From contig OZ244870.1 in the NCBI GenBank assembly GCA_965221205.1, forward strand, positions 3,286,001 to 3,350,000: DNA of 64,000 nucleotides. Direction: 5' to 3'. This document shows, in pieces, positions 9,091-19,147 of the stretch. The position numbers and the translations under genes were made by a program. Source of the DNA: CBDFMG01 sp965221205 [NCBI: bacterium]. Its GTDB lineage: Bacteria > SM23-31. How positions within the stretch are numbered: position 1 is the first letter of the stretch; every line of letters begins with the position of its first letter. The notes beneath the pieces are model-generated. The model was not told the origin of the DNA, searched no databases, and saw only the letters and a list, made by a program, of their open reading frames with translations.

Positions 9091-9371
9091 ATGCCAAGAT
9101 ACCCCCCGGAAAAATATCGCCACCTCCCCACAGCCTCCGGACTGCTGGATAGACCTGATCTATCTTTATATCCGGTTTGTTCAATAACGTACAGGGTGTT
9201 CATAAAAGTAACCGGTTCGAATTCAGCGACAAAGCAGTTTCGTATTTACAGATAATGCACACATCTGATGAAAACCATGAAATATTCCGGGATCCGGTGG
9301 TAGTGGAGTTCATAGACTGTATTGGCCGTTTCTGGAAAGACGGAAAACTGGTGGAAAAACCCGGAGAATAA
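9091..9371 (+). pseudogene. Hypothetical gene remnant
   Basis: An ATG at 9091 opens MPRYPPEKYRHLPTASGLLD, and a second frame from 9177 carries FRDPVVVEFIDCIGRFWKDG to a TAA at 9371. The two can be joined by one frameshift near 9180. I do not recognise the protein. The rest of 8936-9442 shows no gene. Confidence 0.3.
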
Positions 9372-9442
9372 ACTTTTAAGCGGAAATAATGAATTATTGG
9401 GAAAATAACTGAGCACAATACAACTCATCTCAAGGAGAAAAA

Positions 9443-9805
9443 ATGATTGCACACATAGCGACAGTTGGCATCTATGTCGAGGACCAAAATAAAGCCGAAT
9501 CGTTTTGGATTGGAAAGATCGGATTTGAAGTTAAGAATAAAATTTCTATGGAAAAAGATGCTCATTGGCTTGAATTAGGTCCACAAGGCGGACAATCAAG
9601 TTTGGTTTTATATCCAAAATCAATGATGCAAAATTGGGAAGAATTAAAACCTTCTATTGTGTTTAATTGTGCGGATTTTAATGAAACATACAAAAGAATG
9701 GTGGATAATGGAGTAGATTTTACCGAAAAACCTCAAAAAATGTCGTGGGGAATTTACGCTAAATTCAAAGATTTTGATGACAATGAATATCTTTTAAAAG
9801 GCTAA
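9443..9805 (+). CDS. VOC (glyoxalase/bleomycin-resistance fold) protein
   Basis: This complete 120-residue single-unit VOC protein has an N-terminal strand IAHIATVGIYVEDQNKAESF (first beta-alpha module), a WLELGPQGGQSSLVL central strand with a possible metal-ligand glutamate, and a C-terminal module ending GIYAKFKDFDDNEYLL. Members of this superfamily bind a metal and act as isomerases, dioxygenases or drug-binding proteins, but the substrate cannot be read from the sequence. CAAGGAG lies seven bases before the ATG. It stands alone. Confidence 0.85.
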   Translation: MIAHIATVGIYVEDQNKAESFWIGKIGFEVKNKISMEKDAHWLELGPQGGQSSLVLYPKSMMQNWEELKPSIVFNCADFNETYKRMVDNGVDFTEKPQKMSWGIYAKFKDFDDNEYLLKG

Positions 9806-9812
9806 ATCCATA

Positions 9813-10877
9813 ATGAATGGTTACAGTATTACATTAAATGAAGAAATACTGAAGTTTGAAAACATAAATGATATAACAGATTATCTTAAAATAATAAATG
9901 TCGGGACACCACAAACGGACAAATCAAGCGATAATTGGAAGGTTTTTCAGATTACCGGCAATTCCTATACACTCGATAAGTGAACAGCTTCTACAATACA
10001 TGAAACCAATGGCTTATCTTCAAGCTATTTCTCTGGTGAATCTACCGTCATTTTTGGTCCAGATGAAATGCCTGACAAGATAATTTTGACTGAGACGATC
10101 GCCTCATGGAATATTGCAGTAGATCAAGTTTTGATTCAACACTTCATAAAGGGTTATTTAGTGATAGGGTGTCTTCGATATTTTGGTGGTGATCATTCTG
10201 AAACGTATGGCGCACGAGTTGAAATTCTACTGAACGAAAAACATGTAGATGGATTTGGCTTAATGATCACTCCTGAAAACCATACCGATTACTTTCATAG
10301 AATTCCATTACTGGACCTCCCCCGAATATGGCCTCTTTCCGGCTGTCAAACGCTTTACGCTTGGCCTATACACAATGAAATCTTAAAAACGCATGGCGAT
10401 CAAAAAGTGACTGTTCACATTGACAAGGATGTTAACCGGGATATTGATTATGTTGCAATTACCTGTTTCGCAGAAAAGCTACCACAAAAAGTATTCTTGA
10501 GTCATTCATGGAATGACAAAAAGATAGCTCGGCAAATTGCTAAAGATCTGAATGCAAAAGGGATCGGTGTTTGGATTGACGAGGTTGAAATGAAACTTGG
10601 AGATTCTTTATTAGATAAGATTATTAATGCGATAGACTCCATAGATTTTATGGTAGCGCTCCTTTCAAAAGCATCAGTAAAATCTCCGTGGATAAAAACA
10701 GAATTAGATATTGCTATACATCAAGAAGTTGAAGGCAAGCACGTCAAAGCTATACCTATCCTTCTTGATGACTGTGAGCTTCCTGTATTCTTGAAACACA
10801 AACTTAGGGGAGATCTCCGATCAATATCGGACTACACTAAAGTAATCAGAGAAATCGAGGAAAGCATTCGAAAATAG
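9813..10877 (+). pseudogene. TIR-domain protein split by an in-frame TGA
   Basis: A single frame of 354 codons runs from ATG 9813 to 10877 and is interrupted only by TGA at 9981-9983. The N-terminal 260 residues are unrecognised. The C-terminal part is a TIR domain: KVFLSHSWNDKKIARQIAKD, then GIGVWIDEVEMKLGDSL, then VKSPWIKTELDIAI, which holds the W-x-x-x-E glutamate needed for NAD cleavage in active TIRs. Bacterial TIR proteins serve in anti-phage defence by NAD depletion. Translation could restart at ATG 10068 and give 269 residues with the whole TIR domain. I see no stem-loop of selenocysteine type after this TGA, so a nonsense mutation is likelier. Confidence 0.7.
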
Positions 10878-11240
10878 ATAAATACAGACAGCAATAGAAT
10901 TATTACTATATGCCGCTTATTTATTCGATGGACGTGAAACCATTGAAAAGCCCGGATATTTTACACTTAAGGGAAATAAATTGACTGTTCTACAAAGGAG
11001 CTTGACATGAAACGTACATTAGCCTTCATAGTAATTCTTCTATTTCCATGAGTAGCTTATGGGCAGGAGTCGGTTATAAAATTGAAAAACAAATTGAAAA
11101 ACAATTAGGATTGATAAGAAAATATTAAACAATCCGTATACACTTCCACTGCTTCACATCATTACTCTTTCACATCAGGTCTACCGTGCCATATATCCAT
11201 ACTTGATACCATGTATTCTAACACAAGAGAATGGAATGTA
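10878..11240 (+). other. Gap with remnants of secreted-protein genes
   Basis: One short frame reads YAAYLFDGRETIEKPGYF up to about 11009. After AAAGGAG, an ATG at 11007 opens MKRTLAFIVILLFP, a stop TGA, then VAYGQESV: the signal peptide of a decayed exported protein with a nonsense codon. Nothing else is readable. Confidence 0.4.
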
Positions 11241-12911
11241 TTAATTCTTTATTTTCATACGGCTCGATACTACATCCTGGTGAAGTTGAGGGTATTTATT
11301 AAGAGTAAATATTTTCAATGCCTCATCATAAGCACGGGTTGCTTTTGTAATGTTTTCCTCTGCATTTTGAACTCTTGAAAGAATTTCATATGTGTTCCCA
11401 AGATTATTCTGGGTATGCGCATAGTCCAGAGGGTGTTTATCAATTGTTCTGATTTTTAAGGCTTTTTCACAAGCTTCAATTGCTTTTGTCAGGTTTTCCT
11501 TCGCATCTCGAATCTCAGCAAGGGTTTTATAGGCAGCTCCAAGGTTGTTCTGGATCATTGCATAGTCCAGAGGGTGTCCACTAATTGTGTATATTTTCAA
11601 TGCCTCTTTATAAGCATTAATCGCTTTTGTTATATTCCTGACTTTATCCGCATCCTCATTAACAGTTCTCTTAAGTATCATGCTCACTTCGCTCTTGTAA
11701 TCTATAAATCTTTGTGTCTTTTTTATTCCCCGGGGCAGAACTTCTGCAAGAGACCAGTATGCGCTCCCAAGATTATTCTGGGTTAATGCATAATTAAGAG
11801 GGTACCGCTCAATTGTGTATATCTTCAATGCCTCTTCATACGCACGGATCGCCTTATTAAGGCTCTCCTCCTTAATGCGAAACTCTGAATAAATCGAACC
11901 TGTAAATTGAATTTCAAAAAAAGACACGTATGCGCTCCCAAGATTATTCTGAGCTAATGCGTACTTTAGAGGGTACCGATCAATTGTGTATATCTTCAAT
12001 GCCTCTTCATACATACGGATTGCCGTATTAAGGTTCTCCTCCTTATTTCGTACATCAGAAAAGGTTACATAGGCATTCCCAAGATTATTCTGTACGGAAG
12101 CAAAGTCAGCAGGATTTCGCTCAATAGTGATTAATTTTAGTGCTTCTTCATAAGCTCCAACTGCTTTTGTCAGGTTTTCCTCCATATCCCGGACTCTTGC
12201 AAGCATTTCATAGGCAGTACCAAGATTGTTCTTGGCTATAGCATGTCTACCTGGGTATTGCTCAACAGTAAATATCTTCAGCACCTCCTCATAAGCTCCA
12301 ATTGCGCTTTTCAGGTTATTCTCCGTATCGCGAACCCTGGAGAGTGTTCCATAAGCAGCCCCAAGATTATTCTGGGTTGAAGCATATTGTATAGGGTATC
12401 TCTCAAATGTGTATACCTTCAATGCCTCTTCATATACTATGATCGCTTTCGTCAGGTTTTCCTCCGTATATCGGATTTCGGAGAGCGTTCCATAAACAGC
12501 TCCAATGTGATTCTGTATTAAGGCGTATTGTATAGGGTGTTTCTCAATGGTATATATCTTCAGCGCCTTTTCAAAATTTATAATAGCTTGTATCAGGTTT
12601 TCCTCAGAATTTTTTAATCTGGCTAAATAACGGTAAGAAATCCCTTCATTGTTTTTAATCCTGGCATATAATTCCGGTTTGTCTTTTTTCAATTCCTCAT
12701 TCGAACTATCATCGTATATTTCAATTATCTGTTCAAGAGTCTCTTCGGATGCATCCTCTTTTAGTTGTCTATCTGCATCATAAAACGTTACCATAAGTTC
12801 ACCAATTGAAGCTTTCTGAGTCGCGCATCCGGAAAAGTAAATAAGCATTATCCCCACAAGTACTCCATCGGATATTGTTTTTAGCCAGGGAATTTTTCTG
12901 TTAGATTTCAT
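11241..12911 (-). CDS. TPR-repeat lipoprotein
   Basis: The 556-residue protein begins at the ATG at 12911, which has AAAGGAG at seven bases; an earlier in-frame ATG lacks this. The signal segment ends in a lipobox (LIYFSGC), so the protein is probably lipid-anchored. Nine repeats of about 44 residues follow. Their consensus is ENLTKAIxAYEEALKIYTIE followed by YPLxYAxTQNNLGxAY, a long-form tetratricopeptide. Units 5 and 6 carry insertions. TPR solenoids bind partner proteins; the partner is unknown. The repeats are similar at DNA level, so unit number may vary by recombination. It is monocistronic and intact. Confidence 0.85.
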   Translation of the reverse strand: MKSNRKIPWLKTISDGVLVGIMLIYFSGCATQKASIGELMVTFYDADRQLKEDASEETLEQIIEIYDDSSNEELKKDKPELYARIKNNEGISYRYLARLKNSEENLIQAIINFEKALKIYTIEKHPIQYALIQNHIGAVYGTLSEIRYTEENLTKAIIVYEEALKVYTFERYPIQYASTQNNLGAAYGTLSRVRDTENNLKSAIGAYEEVLKIFTVEQYPGRHAIAKNNLGTAYEMLARVRDMEENLTKAVGAYEEALKLITIERNPADFASVQNNLGNAYVTFSDVRNKEENLNTAIRMYEEALKIYTIDRYPLKYALAQNNLGSAYVSFFEIQFTGSIYSEFRIKEESLNKAIRAYEEALKIYTIERYPLNYALTQNNLGSAYWSLAEVLPRGIKKTQRFIDYKSEVSMILKRTVNEDADKVRNITKAINAYKEALKIYTISGHPLDYAMIQNNLGAAYKTLAEIRDAKENLTKAIEACEKALKIRTIDKHPLDYAHTQNNLGNTYEILSRVQNAEENITKATRAYDEALKIFTLNKYPQLHQDVVSSRMKIKN

Positions 12912-13263
12912 GTCATGTCTCCTTTGCTTAAAAGAAAGATAATGCAATCTCTATTTTAAACAAATGATCGCTTTAATAACGCAGTAATCGTCTGTAATAA
13001 AAATTTGCTCCGCGATTGTACTATTTATACCATTAGAACCTGAAAAAAAGTTCCATTTGCAAGCATAAAGTTTTTGATTTGAATATTAAAAGTGAACACA
13101 ATAAATCTTCGAAATCGCAACCATGTTCTATCCATTCACTTCTCTTCTAAATGTTTGCTAATCGCAGCTAATCGTACAAGTCCGAAGAGCCTTCACATAA
13201 TTAAAACCCCGCCTCTGATCTAATTCCTATTTCATTCGGTAACAGTCATCCCAGCAGGTAGAT

Positions 13264-13312
13264 AAGGTTTTGAATGGCTCGTCTATATATGCTGATGGAG
13301 AGTTATCCGGAA
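13264..13312. repeat. Repeat family A, 3' piece
   Basis: ATATATGCTGATGGAGAGTT followed by ATCCGG matches the 3' end of the full copies at 18963 and 54547. Confidence 0.6.
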
Positions 13313-13430
13313 GGGCGACATTTGGCACTGTATTACGTCTTTGAGACCGGATATTCATTTGTGTATGTACGAAGGTCTTATTGATAATTGAATTACAATG
13401 TCTGAATTATTATAACAACATACACGGAGT

Positions 13431-13457
13431 GATATTCGACAATTCGTGTCGTATATC
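13431..13457. promoter_or_regulatory. Imperfect 11-bp palindrome
   Basis: GATATTCGACA and TGTCGTATATC are inverted copies with one mismatch, separated by ATTCG. It could be an operator or a small hairpin, and no adjacent gene makes the choice clear. Confidence 0.3.
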
Positions 13458-13720
13458 ACTGTATTCAAAGGAAGATGCTATAGTTATTACATGAAATTAA
13501 GATTAGATTTTTATAAGTATCTCACTATAGTTATATCTTTATTGTTTTTTTGTTTTTATCCATTAAATATTTCACGGCAACTTAAATTTCTCCTCAAAAC
13601 TTGAGAAAATCATGAGAAGGTTTTCTCCCATACAAAATCCGGATTACCTCTTTAAACCGATCAAACTAAAATTACATTTCTTCATACCTACGTGAACCAA
13701 CTCTATAAGTTGGGGGGGTT

Positions 13721-14172
13721 ATGAATAATGTAATCGTAAAAGATCCGTCTTTTGGAACCATAACCCTTGCTTTAGGGCTCCTTACCTTCGGCTGCAGTGA
13801 TAATACTACGACAACAAATCCGGTGGGAACACAGAATAATCCACCCGTTTTAGCATCCATTGAGAACAAAGATATTTACGAAAATGCGACATTAACAATA
13901 TGGTTAACGGTAACGGGTCCCGATGGAGATTCGCTGATCTTACAGGTAACATTTTCATCCGGACACCGACAAATGCTCAGACCGAATCATTCCATGTGAC
14001 CTTTACTGTATCAGATGGTGAAGTTACCGATTCCAAAACTATCTCGATAATCGTGATGGAATTGTCGCTTCAGTATCAGTACAAGATCGCATTCACATCG
14101 TCAAGAGATGATAATGATGAAATCTATGTAATGAATGGTGACGGTTCCAATCAAACACAATTAACTGATAAT
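13721..14172 (+). pseudogene. Lipoprotein with Ig-like and PD40 repeat, truncated chimera
   Basis: The N-terminus holds a hydrophobic segment and lipobox (LLTFGC), then NNPPVLASIENKDIYENATL, the start of a cadherin/Ig-like putative domain. A frameshift near 13930 is needed to reach FHVTFTVSDGEVTDSKTISI, the end of that domain. One TolB-type PD40 repeat follows (KIAFTSSRDDNDEIYVMNGD). At 14173 the sequence passes without a break into a copy of the 1420-1815 gene, so the frame ends in unrelated sequence. Confidence 0.65.
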
Positions 14173-14430
14173 TCCGCAAACTACATCCCGATAAAGAACC
14201 ACCTTACGATCGAATCTACGTAAAACCGGATGCTGCGGATGTTTCTGCCGTGATTGATTATATTGATTATAATGAGGAAGCAATTGAAAGGGCATTACAT
14301 TATTTAAGCAGAATTACCAAAGTTTTTAAAGATCATGAAATTTATGAAGATTTCGAGGTACTTGCGCTTTTTAAAAAACATAAGCATAAATGGGAAAAAT
14401 ATTTGAAGAGAATTTAAGGAAGAGAATAAG
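14173..14430 (+). pseudogene. Decayed copy of the hypothetical gene at 1420-1815
   Basis: Similarity to the gene at 1420 begins abruptly at TCCGCAAACTACAT and continues through GAACCACCTTACGATC and GAAAGGGCATTACATTATTT to GGAAGAGAATAAG. About 100 bases of the middle are deleted. It has no start codon of its own and is joined to the lipoprotein remnant. Confidence 0.8.
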
Positions 14431-14600
14431 GATGACAGTGAAAAGTAAATTTTAGTTATTCAGTATTAATCGAATCACTATGGAACTATTCTGAATTGAA
14501 ATTATAGTATATTATTACGATAATTAAAGAAAATCTTGCTTTAATATATACTCGTTATTACATTAGGCAACTCGATTTATTTCTTGTTACGGGAGGGCAT

Positions 14601-14792
14601 AATGAGTGTGAGTGATAGAAATATCAAAAAAATTTTAAAACGATTGAATTACCCAATACGCATAATGTTCAAATTCCTGCCAAAAAATCCATATTTTATA
14701 GATATGTCTCCTATGATGATACATCTATAGTTTGGGACAATGTGACTACTCCCCTAAAAAAATCCGGAGTGAAGTTTGCCGAATTGGAATGA
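14601..14792 (+). pseudogene. Small gene upstream of the SDH-like protease, frameshifted
   Basis: GGGAGG precedes an ATG at 14601. The first frame soon becomes unlikely, but a second frame reads IELPNTHNVQIPAKKSIF and DDTSIVWDNVTTPLKKSG, ending KFAELE. The shift falls in an A-rich run near 14625. The stop overlaps the start of the protease remnant, so the two were probably one operon. Family not recognised. Confidence 0.4.
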
Positions 14793-15669
14793 TATTAATG
14801 ATGAAATAAAACAAAGTGGAGCTACTCTTGATATTGTTCGTAGAAAATATATAAAAGCTCTCCATAATCTCACCTCAAGAAATGTAATAATTTATTATTC
14901 AGGTTGGCTGCAATTTAAAAATCAGATTGAATCTCTGATCAATGATGATGATAAGAATGGATTTATGACAACCATTCAGGGACTTGATAAGTCTAAAGGG
15001 CTGGACTTGATTTTGCATACACCTGGAGGCGATTTAGCAGCGACAGAATCAATTATTGATTATTTATTAAATATGTTTCGTCAAGATATTAGGGATTAGG
15101 GCTATAGTTCCACAACTTGCTATGTCTGGTGGAACAATGATGTGTCTTGCCTGTAAATCTATTGTTATGGGAAAACAATCAAGTTTAGGCCCTATTGATC
15201 CGCAGTTGGATGGAATTCCTACACATGGAATAATTGAAGAATTTAATAGGGCATATGAAGAATGCAAGTCCGACCCGGATAAAATTCCTGTATGACAGCC
15301 TATTTTGAATAATTATACACCAACATTAATTGGAGAATGTCAGAAAGCAATAACTTGGTCTAAAGAATTGGCTGGTACATATTTGTCAAATAAAATGTTA
15401 AAAGGTGATAAAAAATCAAAAAGATTAAGATAGCGTTTATATTAAAAGTTTTAACTGATCCCTCATTTACTTTATCACATAGAAGACATCTGGACATAGA
15501 TATATGTAAACAACTATTAACGATTGAGAGAATGGAAGACAATCATGATTTTCAAGATGCTATTTTATCAGTTCATCACGCTTGCATGCATACAATTGCC
15601 CAAACAGGAACTACAAAATTAATTGAAAATCAAGATGGGAAAGCATATATTAAATTAAAAAGAAATTAA
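14776..15669 (+). pseudogene. SDH-type serine protease (ClpP-like fold), broken
   Basis: The pieces match the SDH (serine dehydrogenase proteinase) family, soluble relatives of SppA/ClpP. They include MPNWNDINDEIKQSGATLDI, YYSGWLQ, KSKGLDLILHTPGGDLAATE, then in a shifted frame AIVPQLAMSGGTMMCLACKS with the nucleophile serine block, and GKQSSLGPIDPQLDGIPTHG. A TGA replaces a tryptophan before QPILNNYTPTLIGECQKA, and another frameshift near 15425 leads to the C-terminus. The start is a TTG. At least two frameshifts and one nonsense codon make it dead. Confidence 0.75.
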
Positions 15670-15683
15670 TTATTATGACATTC

Positions 15684-16110
15684 AGCCAATCTGCCCCTAT
15701 TGCGGATCCGTCAACACTCCCCGCAATCAGCATCGTCACCGTTGATGACTGTAAGACCTCGTTCAGCGTGACGGTTGGTACCATCTTGCACCATACTCAT
15801 GTGCCGCTTCAAAAGTGGTTTCTGGCAATCATGCTCATGTTGAACGCCAGAAAGGGGCTTTCAGCTCTGCATGAAATTGTCCTGCGATGCAAATTCGCAA
15901 GGCGATGACCAGAGCTGAACAGCGCGACCTTCCGACGAGCATTGTCGAAATGGATGAAATCTATATCGGTGGCAAGCCTCGCAGGGTAATCGACTCGATG
16001 ATGACAAACAGCTGCACGTTTCGACTAAATCGCAAAAAACCAATCTCTACTCAAAGAGTAATAGACTTGTTGGACAATGCTATGGCCGTCTTACCTACAC
16101 AGGGTTGACG
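15684..16110 (+). pseudogene. IS1595-family (ISXO2-like) transposase remnant
   Basis: It reads a zinc-ribbon start (CPYCGSVNTPRNQHRHR), CKTSFSVTVGTILHHTHVPL and QKWFLAIMLMLNARKGLSAL, then EQRDLPTSIVEMDEIYIGGK with the first catalytic Asp. Frame changes occur near 15750 and 15890, and the C-terminal half is missing. A second, different IS1595 remnant lies at 57852-58490. Inverted ends were not found. Confidence 0.75.
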
Positions 16111-16112
16111 CA

Positions 16113-16412
16113 ATGACTAACACAGCAAGGATTTTACCCTTTGAACGGGTCGTGACTTATACAAAACGCCCTTGCCTGCCCAAGACAGTGACGATTCCGT
16201 TCGCCAAATTGGCCAGTGGCAGACGCTCCCTTATCCCATATATCAGCGAAAAGCTACCCGAAGATATTAGCCGTTACCATGAACTCTTCGTTGGGGACGA
16301 CGCTGTATTTTTTGCGATGTCACACTTGATTCAAAGCGCAATCCTTGCAGACTTGAATGATGAGCTTGTCTTGACGTATCACGTTATTGTGACAGCAAAA
16401 GGCGGCGCGTAG
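16113..16412 (+). pseudogene. D12-class adenine DNA methylase, N-terminal fragment
   Basis: The order PFAKLASGRRSLIPYISEKL, RYHELFVGDDAVFFAMSH and ILADLNDELVLTYHVI matches the start of Dam/DpnM-type adenine methylases, where active proteins read PFVKWAGGKR and EPFVGGGAVFF. Key glycines of the AdoMet-binding loop are changed to Asp and Ser, and the catalytic DPPY part is absent. The fragment stops just before a nuclease remnant, which suggests a former methylase-nuclease restriction pair. Confidence 0.6.
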
Positions 16413-16690
16413 ATTTTATACTGTATCATCCCGAACGCCGGCCTGATTGCTTGGTTATTCAGTGCAAGTGGCAGGCGGGCCGGGGAGGCGTTGAGGAAAA
16501 ATACCCAATGAGGTACGTTCTATTCAGACGAATGAGTATACTACCATCATTCTATGAGTATAGTGACGGTTATTCGAAGGGAGCAGAGCAGTGGTTGAAA
16601 TCTCAAGCGGGCAAAAACAAACTTCTCTATGTCCTTGTCCTTAGATCACGGCGAATTTCACCGCTTTGTCGCGCGAGGACAATTATAACC
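16413..16690 (+). pseudogene. PD-(D/E)XK nuclease remnant
   Basis: Out-of-frame pieces read FILYHPERRPDCLVIQCKWQ, which holds the D...QxK core of PD-(D/E)XK nucleases, then GGVEEKYP, YSKGAEQWLKSQAGKNKLLY and, shifted, LDHGEFHRFVARGQL. This resembles a conserved nuclease C-terminus found next to methylases. At least three frame changes are needed. Confidence 0.5.
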
Positions 16691-16843
16691 CAATATAACC
16701 CAAGAATCGTCAAACATATAATTCTCTTTTTTAATGGTTTTCTTCTATATAGTATGCTGCTCATTCACGACACATAGTGTTTGGCGAGCACATTTCAGTA
16801 TGAGGAAACAGCATAAGCATTCAAGTGTAATCAATATTGTACA

Positions 16844-18933
16844 TTGCAGAGCAGAATGAATTATAAATATATTGAAGAGATCAATCATCTGGAAAGATTG
16901 ATTGTAAAAAAATCTTTTAAAGCGTCTAAAACATATTTAGAGCAATTAGACACGACAATCAAGGGCTATGTGTTTGTAGAATATTTGGCGCTGTTATATA
17001 GAGGTAATGGGTGGTTAGCTGCAATACAGGAAGGCAAAGGCGATGCGGGAGGAGATTTATTATTGTTCCATCCGGAAGCACCGGATACCGTTGCCTTTGT
17101 AGTGCAAGCAAAGAATTGGATGCATCCTTTGACGTATGACGACACAAAAATTGAACTGCTCAAATTTGAAGAACAGGGGAAGAACAAATACACCTGTTCA
17201 TTGTATAAGCTGGTTGCTGTTAATGGTTTCGTGAAAGGAGCGCGTGCCTTATCCAGATTTAATCTTCAGTTGTCTTCCTGGCACTCCATTGAGCAAGACT
17301 TACTACGCAGTTACAATAAAGATGGTCATACTGAGCCCCGATTGGAATTGTATCCACATAATGAGCGCAGCTATAAAAATGTGGTAAAATTATTTAAAAA
17401 GAACCGGAAAGTGTGCCTTATCCAGGCAACGGGCACGGGTAAAAGTTATGTCATTGCACAACTCATTGCGGATACTATGAAAACACAATCAATCATTGTG
17501 GCTCCCTCACATTATATCTTAAACCAATTGAGGGGAAAATTTCGATCTGTTTTATCGAAGTGCACATTAATGACATATGCGAAAGTATCACGATATTCAT
17601 CACAAGCATTCCATGACAAACAGTATGATCTTATCGTGTTGGACGAATTCCATCGTCCAGGTTCAAGAGTGTGGGGTAAAGGAGTTGAGAGATTACTGAA
17701 AATAAACAAAAATTCAAAGGTGTTTGGAACAAGCGCGACACCGATTAGATATCTTGATCAGAGCAGAGACATGTCATCAGAGTTATTTGATGGTAACATA
17801 GCTGAACATATAAATCTCATTACTGCTATTGTGCGCGGCATAGTAAAAGCGCCCGTTTATGTTTCAGCGCTCTATACGCTGGATGAAGAGTCTACCACTC
17901 TAAAACAAAAAATTTCTGAGAGCAATCTGGATAGCGCTGATAAAGAAGAAAAACTGGAAGCAATTAAGAATGCTTCTATTAATTGGGAAAACACGAAAGG
18001 AATTCCCCATATACTCACAAAGTACCTTAAAAGCAGTGTTCGTAAACTCATAGTATTCTGCCGGGATACAGATCATTTAAAGGCAATGGAACTTGAAGTT
18101 CAAAAATGGTTTTTAACGTCATTTCGGAATAAGAAAAGGAAAACATATCGTGTCTTGAGTTCAGACAATGAAGATGACACATGTATCCATTTACTGTTCT
18201 GTATCGATATGTTAAATGAGGGGCTGCATGTTCCGGATGCGGCAGGAGTGATCCTTGTAAGACCGACTGAATCTCCAAGAGTGTTTTATCAGCAGATAGG
18301 ACGCTGCATTCAGGCTGGCAGCGGAAACACACCCATTATATTTGACTTTGTTAATAATTTCCGAAATATTTCTGCAAATAATTTTATTGAGGATATAAAG
18401 ACAGAAGTTGACGAAGAAAACGAGATTAGAAAAACCATGATTTACCTGCAAGAGTTTGTAACGTACACATCTACGATGAAACCAAAGAAATCATTGAGCT
18501 TTTTGAAACAATTGAAGTAACGCTGCAATCATGGAGAGTAAATTATAATCACTTACAGGAATACCGGAAAATACATCCCGACAGATGGCCGGCTCTGAGA
18601 GAAGACTATCCCGTTGATAATAACCTGGGTTCGTGGTGTACTACACAACGTGTAAAATACACTAAGCAGGAATTATCTCCTGAGCGGATACACCTACTTG
18701 AAGCCATAGGATTTATGTGGGACCCATTTGAATCAGCATGGCAAAAACAGTATACCTACCTACAAGAATACCGGACAATACATCCCGACAGATGGCCGGC
18801 TCAGAAAGAAGACTATCCCGTTGATAATAACCTGGGTTCGTGGTGTGCTAACCAACGAGCAACTTATATTCAGCAGAAATTATCTCCTGAGCGGATACAA
18901 CTCCTTGAAGCCATAGGGTTTATGCGGGGCTAA
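16844..18933 (+). pseudogene. Mrr-like nuclease / SF2 helicase / helicase-associated repeats, one frameshift
   Basis: Residues 40-160 form a PD-(D/E)XK domain (GDAGGDLLLF, then VVQAK). An SF2 helicase follows with Walker A QATGTGKS (K200), DEFH box LDEFHRPG, GTSATP and a motif VI-like QQIGRCIQAG. The main frame stops at 18520, but a shift near 18462 gives IYDETKEIIELFETIEVTLQ and continues into two helicase-associated (HA, PF03457-like) repeats ending at 18933. The complete gene is of the type I-like nuclease-helicase defence sort. The single indel may be a true mutation or an assembly error; without it the protein would be about 695 residues. Confidence 0.75.
18556..18932 (+). repeat. Tandem 207-bp repeat coding two HA domains
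   Basis: Two nearly identical units, starting CAGGAATACCGGAAAATACA and CAAGAATACCGGACAATACA, are 207 bases (69 codons) apart. They encode EYRKIHPDRWPALREDYPVD and EYRTIHPDRWPAQKEDYPVD. The high DNA identity points to recent duplication of an HA module. Confidence 0.85.
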
Positions 18934-18962
18934 ACTTTATTGAGTGAAGTGTAAAGGGGGAA

Positions 18963-19147
18963 TGGAAAATATTTTAACTCTACCCGCAGTATCAACCAAC
19001 ATTGGAATACGTTCACTCGGGTAATTCGGTTTTGCACGGTTATTCGACTCTTCAATCATACTACCCATTCGTTACAAATCGTCCTTGCAGGCAAACGAAG
19101 TTTTGAATTGCTGTCTCTATAAACGTAGGCAAAGAATTGTCTGGAGA
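18963..19147. repeat. Repeat family A, copy 3
   Basis: It starts GAAAATATTTTAACTCTACC, as does the copy at 54547, and shares TTCGGTTTTGCACGGTTATT and GCAGGCAAACGAAGTTTTGA with the other copies. The gap 18934-19370 holds nothing else convincing; the open frame at 19137 is probably chance. Confidence 0.6.

Larger units (their letters stand above)
12912..13720. other. Non-coding stretch with palindrome and repeat piece
   Basis: No gene of useful size is present. The stretch holds a 3' piece of repeat family A at 13264-13312, an imperfect palindrome at 13431-13457, and a doubtful 37-codon frame at 13491 with one hydrophobic helix (YLTIVISLLFFCFYP). Confidence 0.4.

Noticed and set aside
9981-9983. 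Second selenocysteine codon in the TIR gene
   Set aside because: The position shows no redox motif, and only a weak 4-bp stem (GCTT/AAGC) lies about 35 bases downstream.
15360-15542. Antisense frame in the SDH-like protease remnant
   Set aside because: The opposite strand reads recognisable SDH sequence once frameshifts are allowed.
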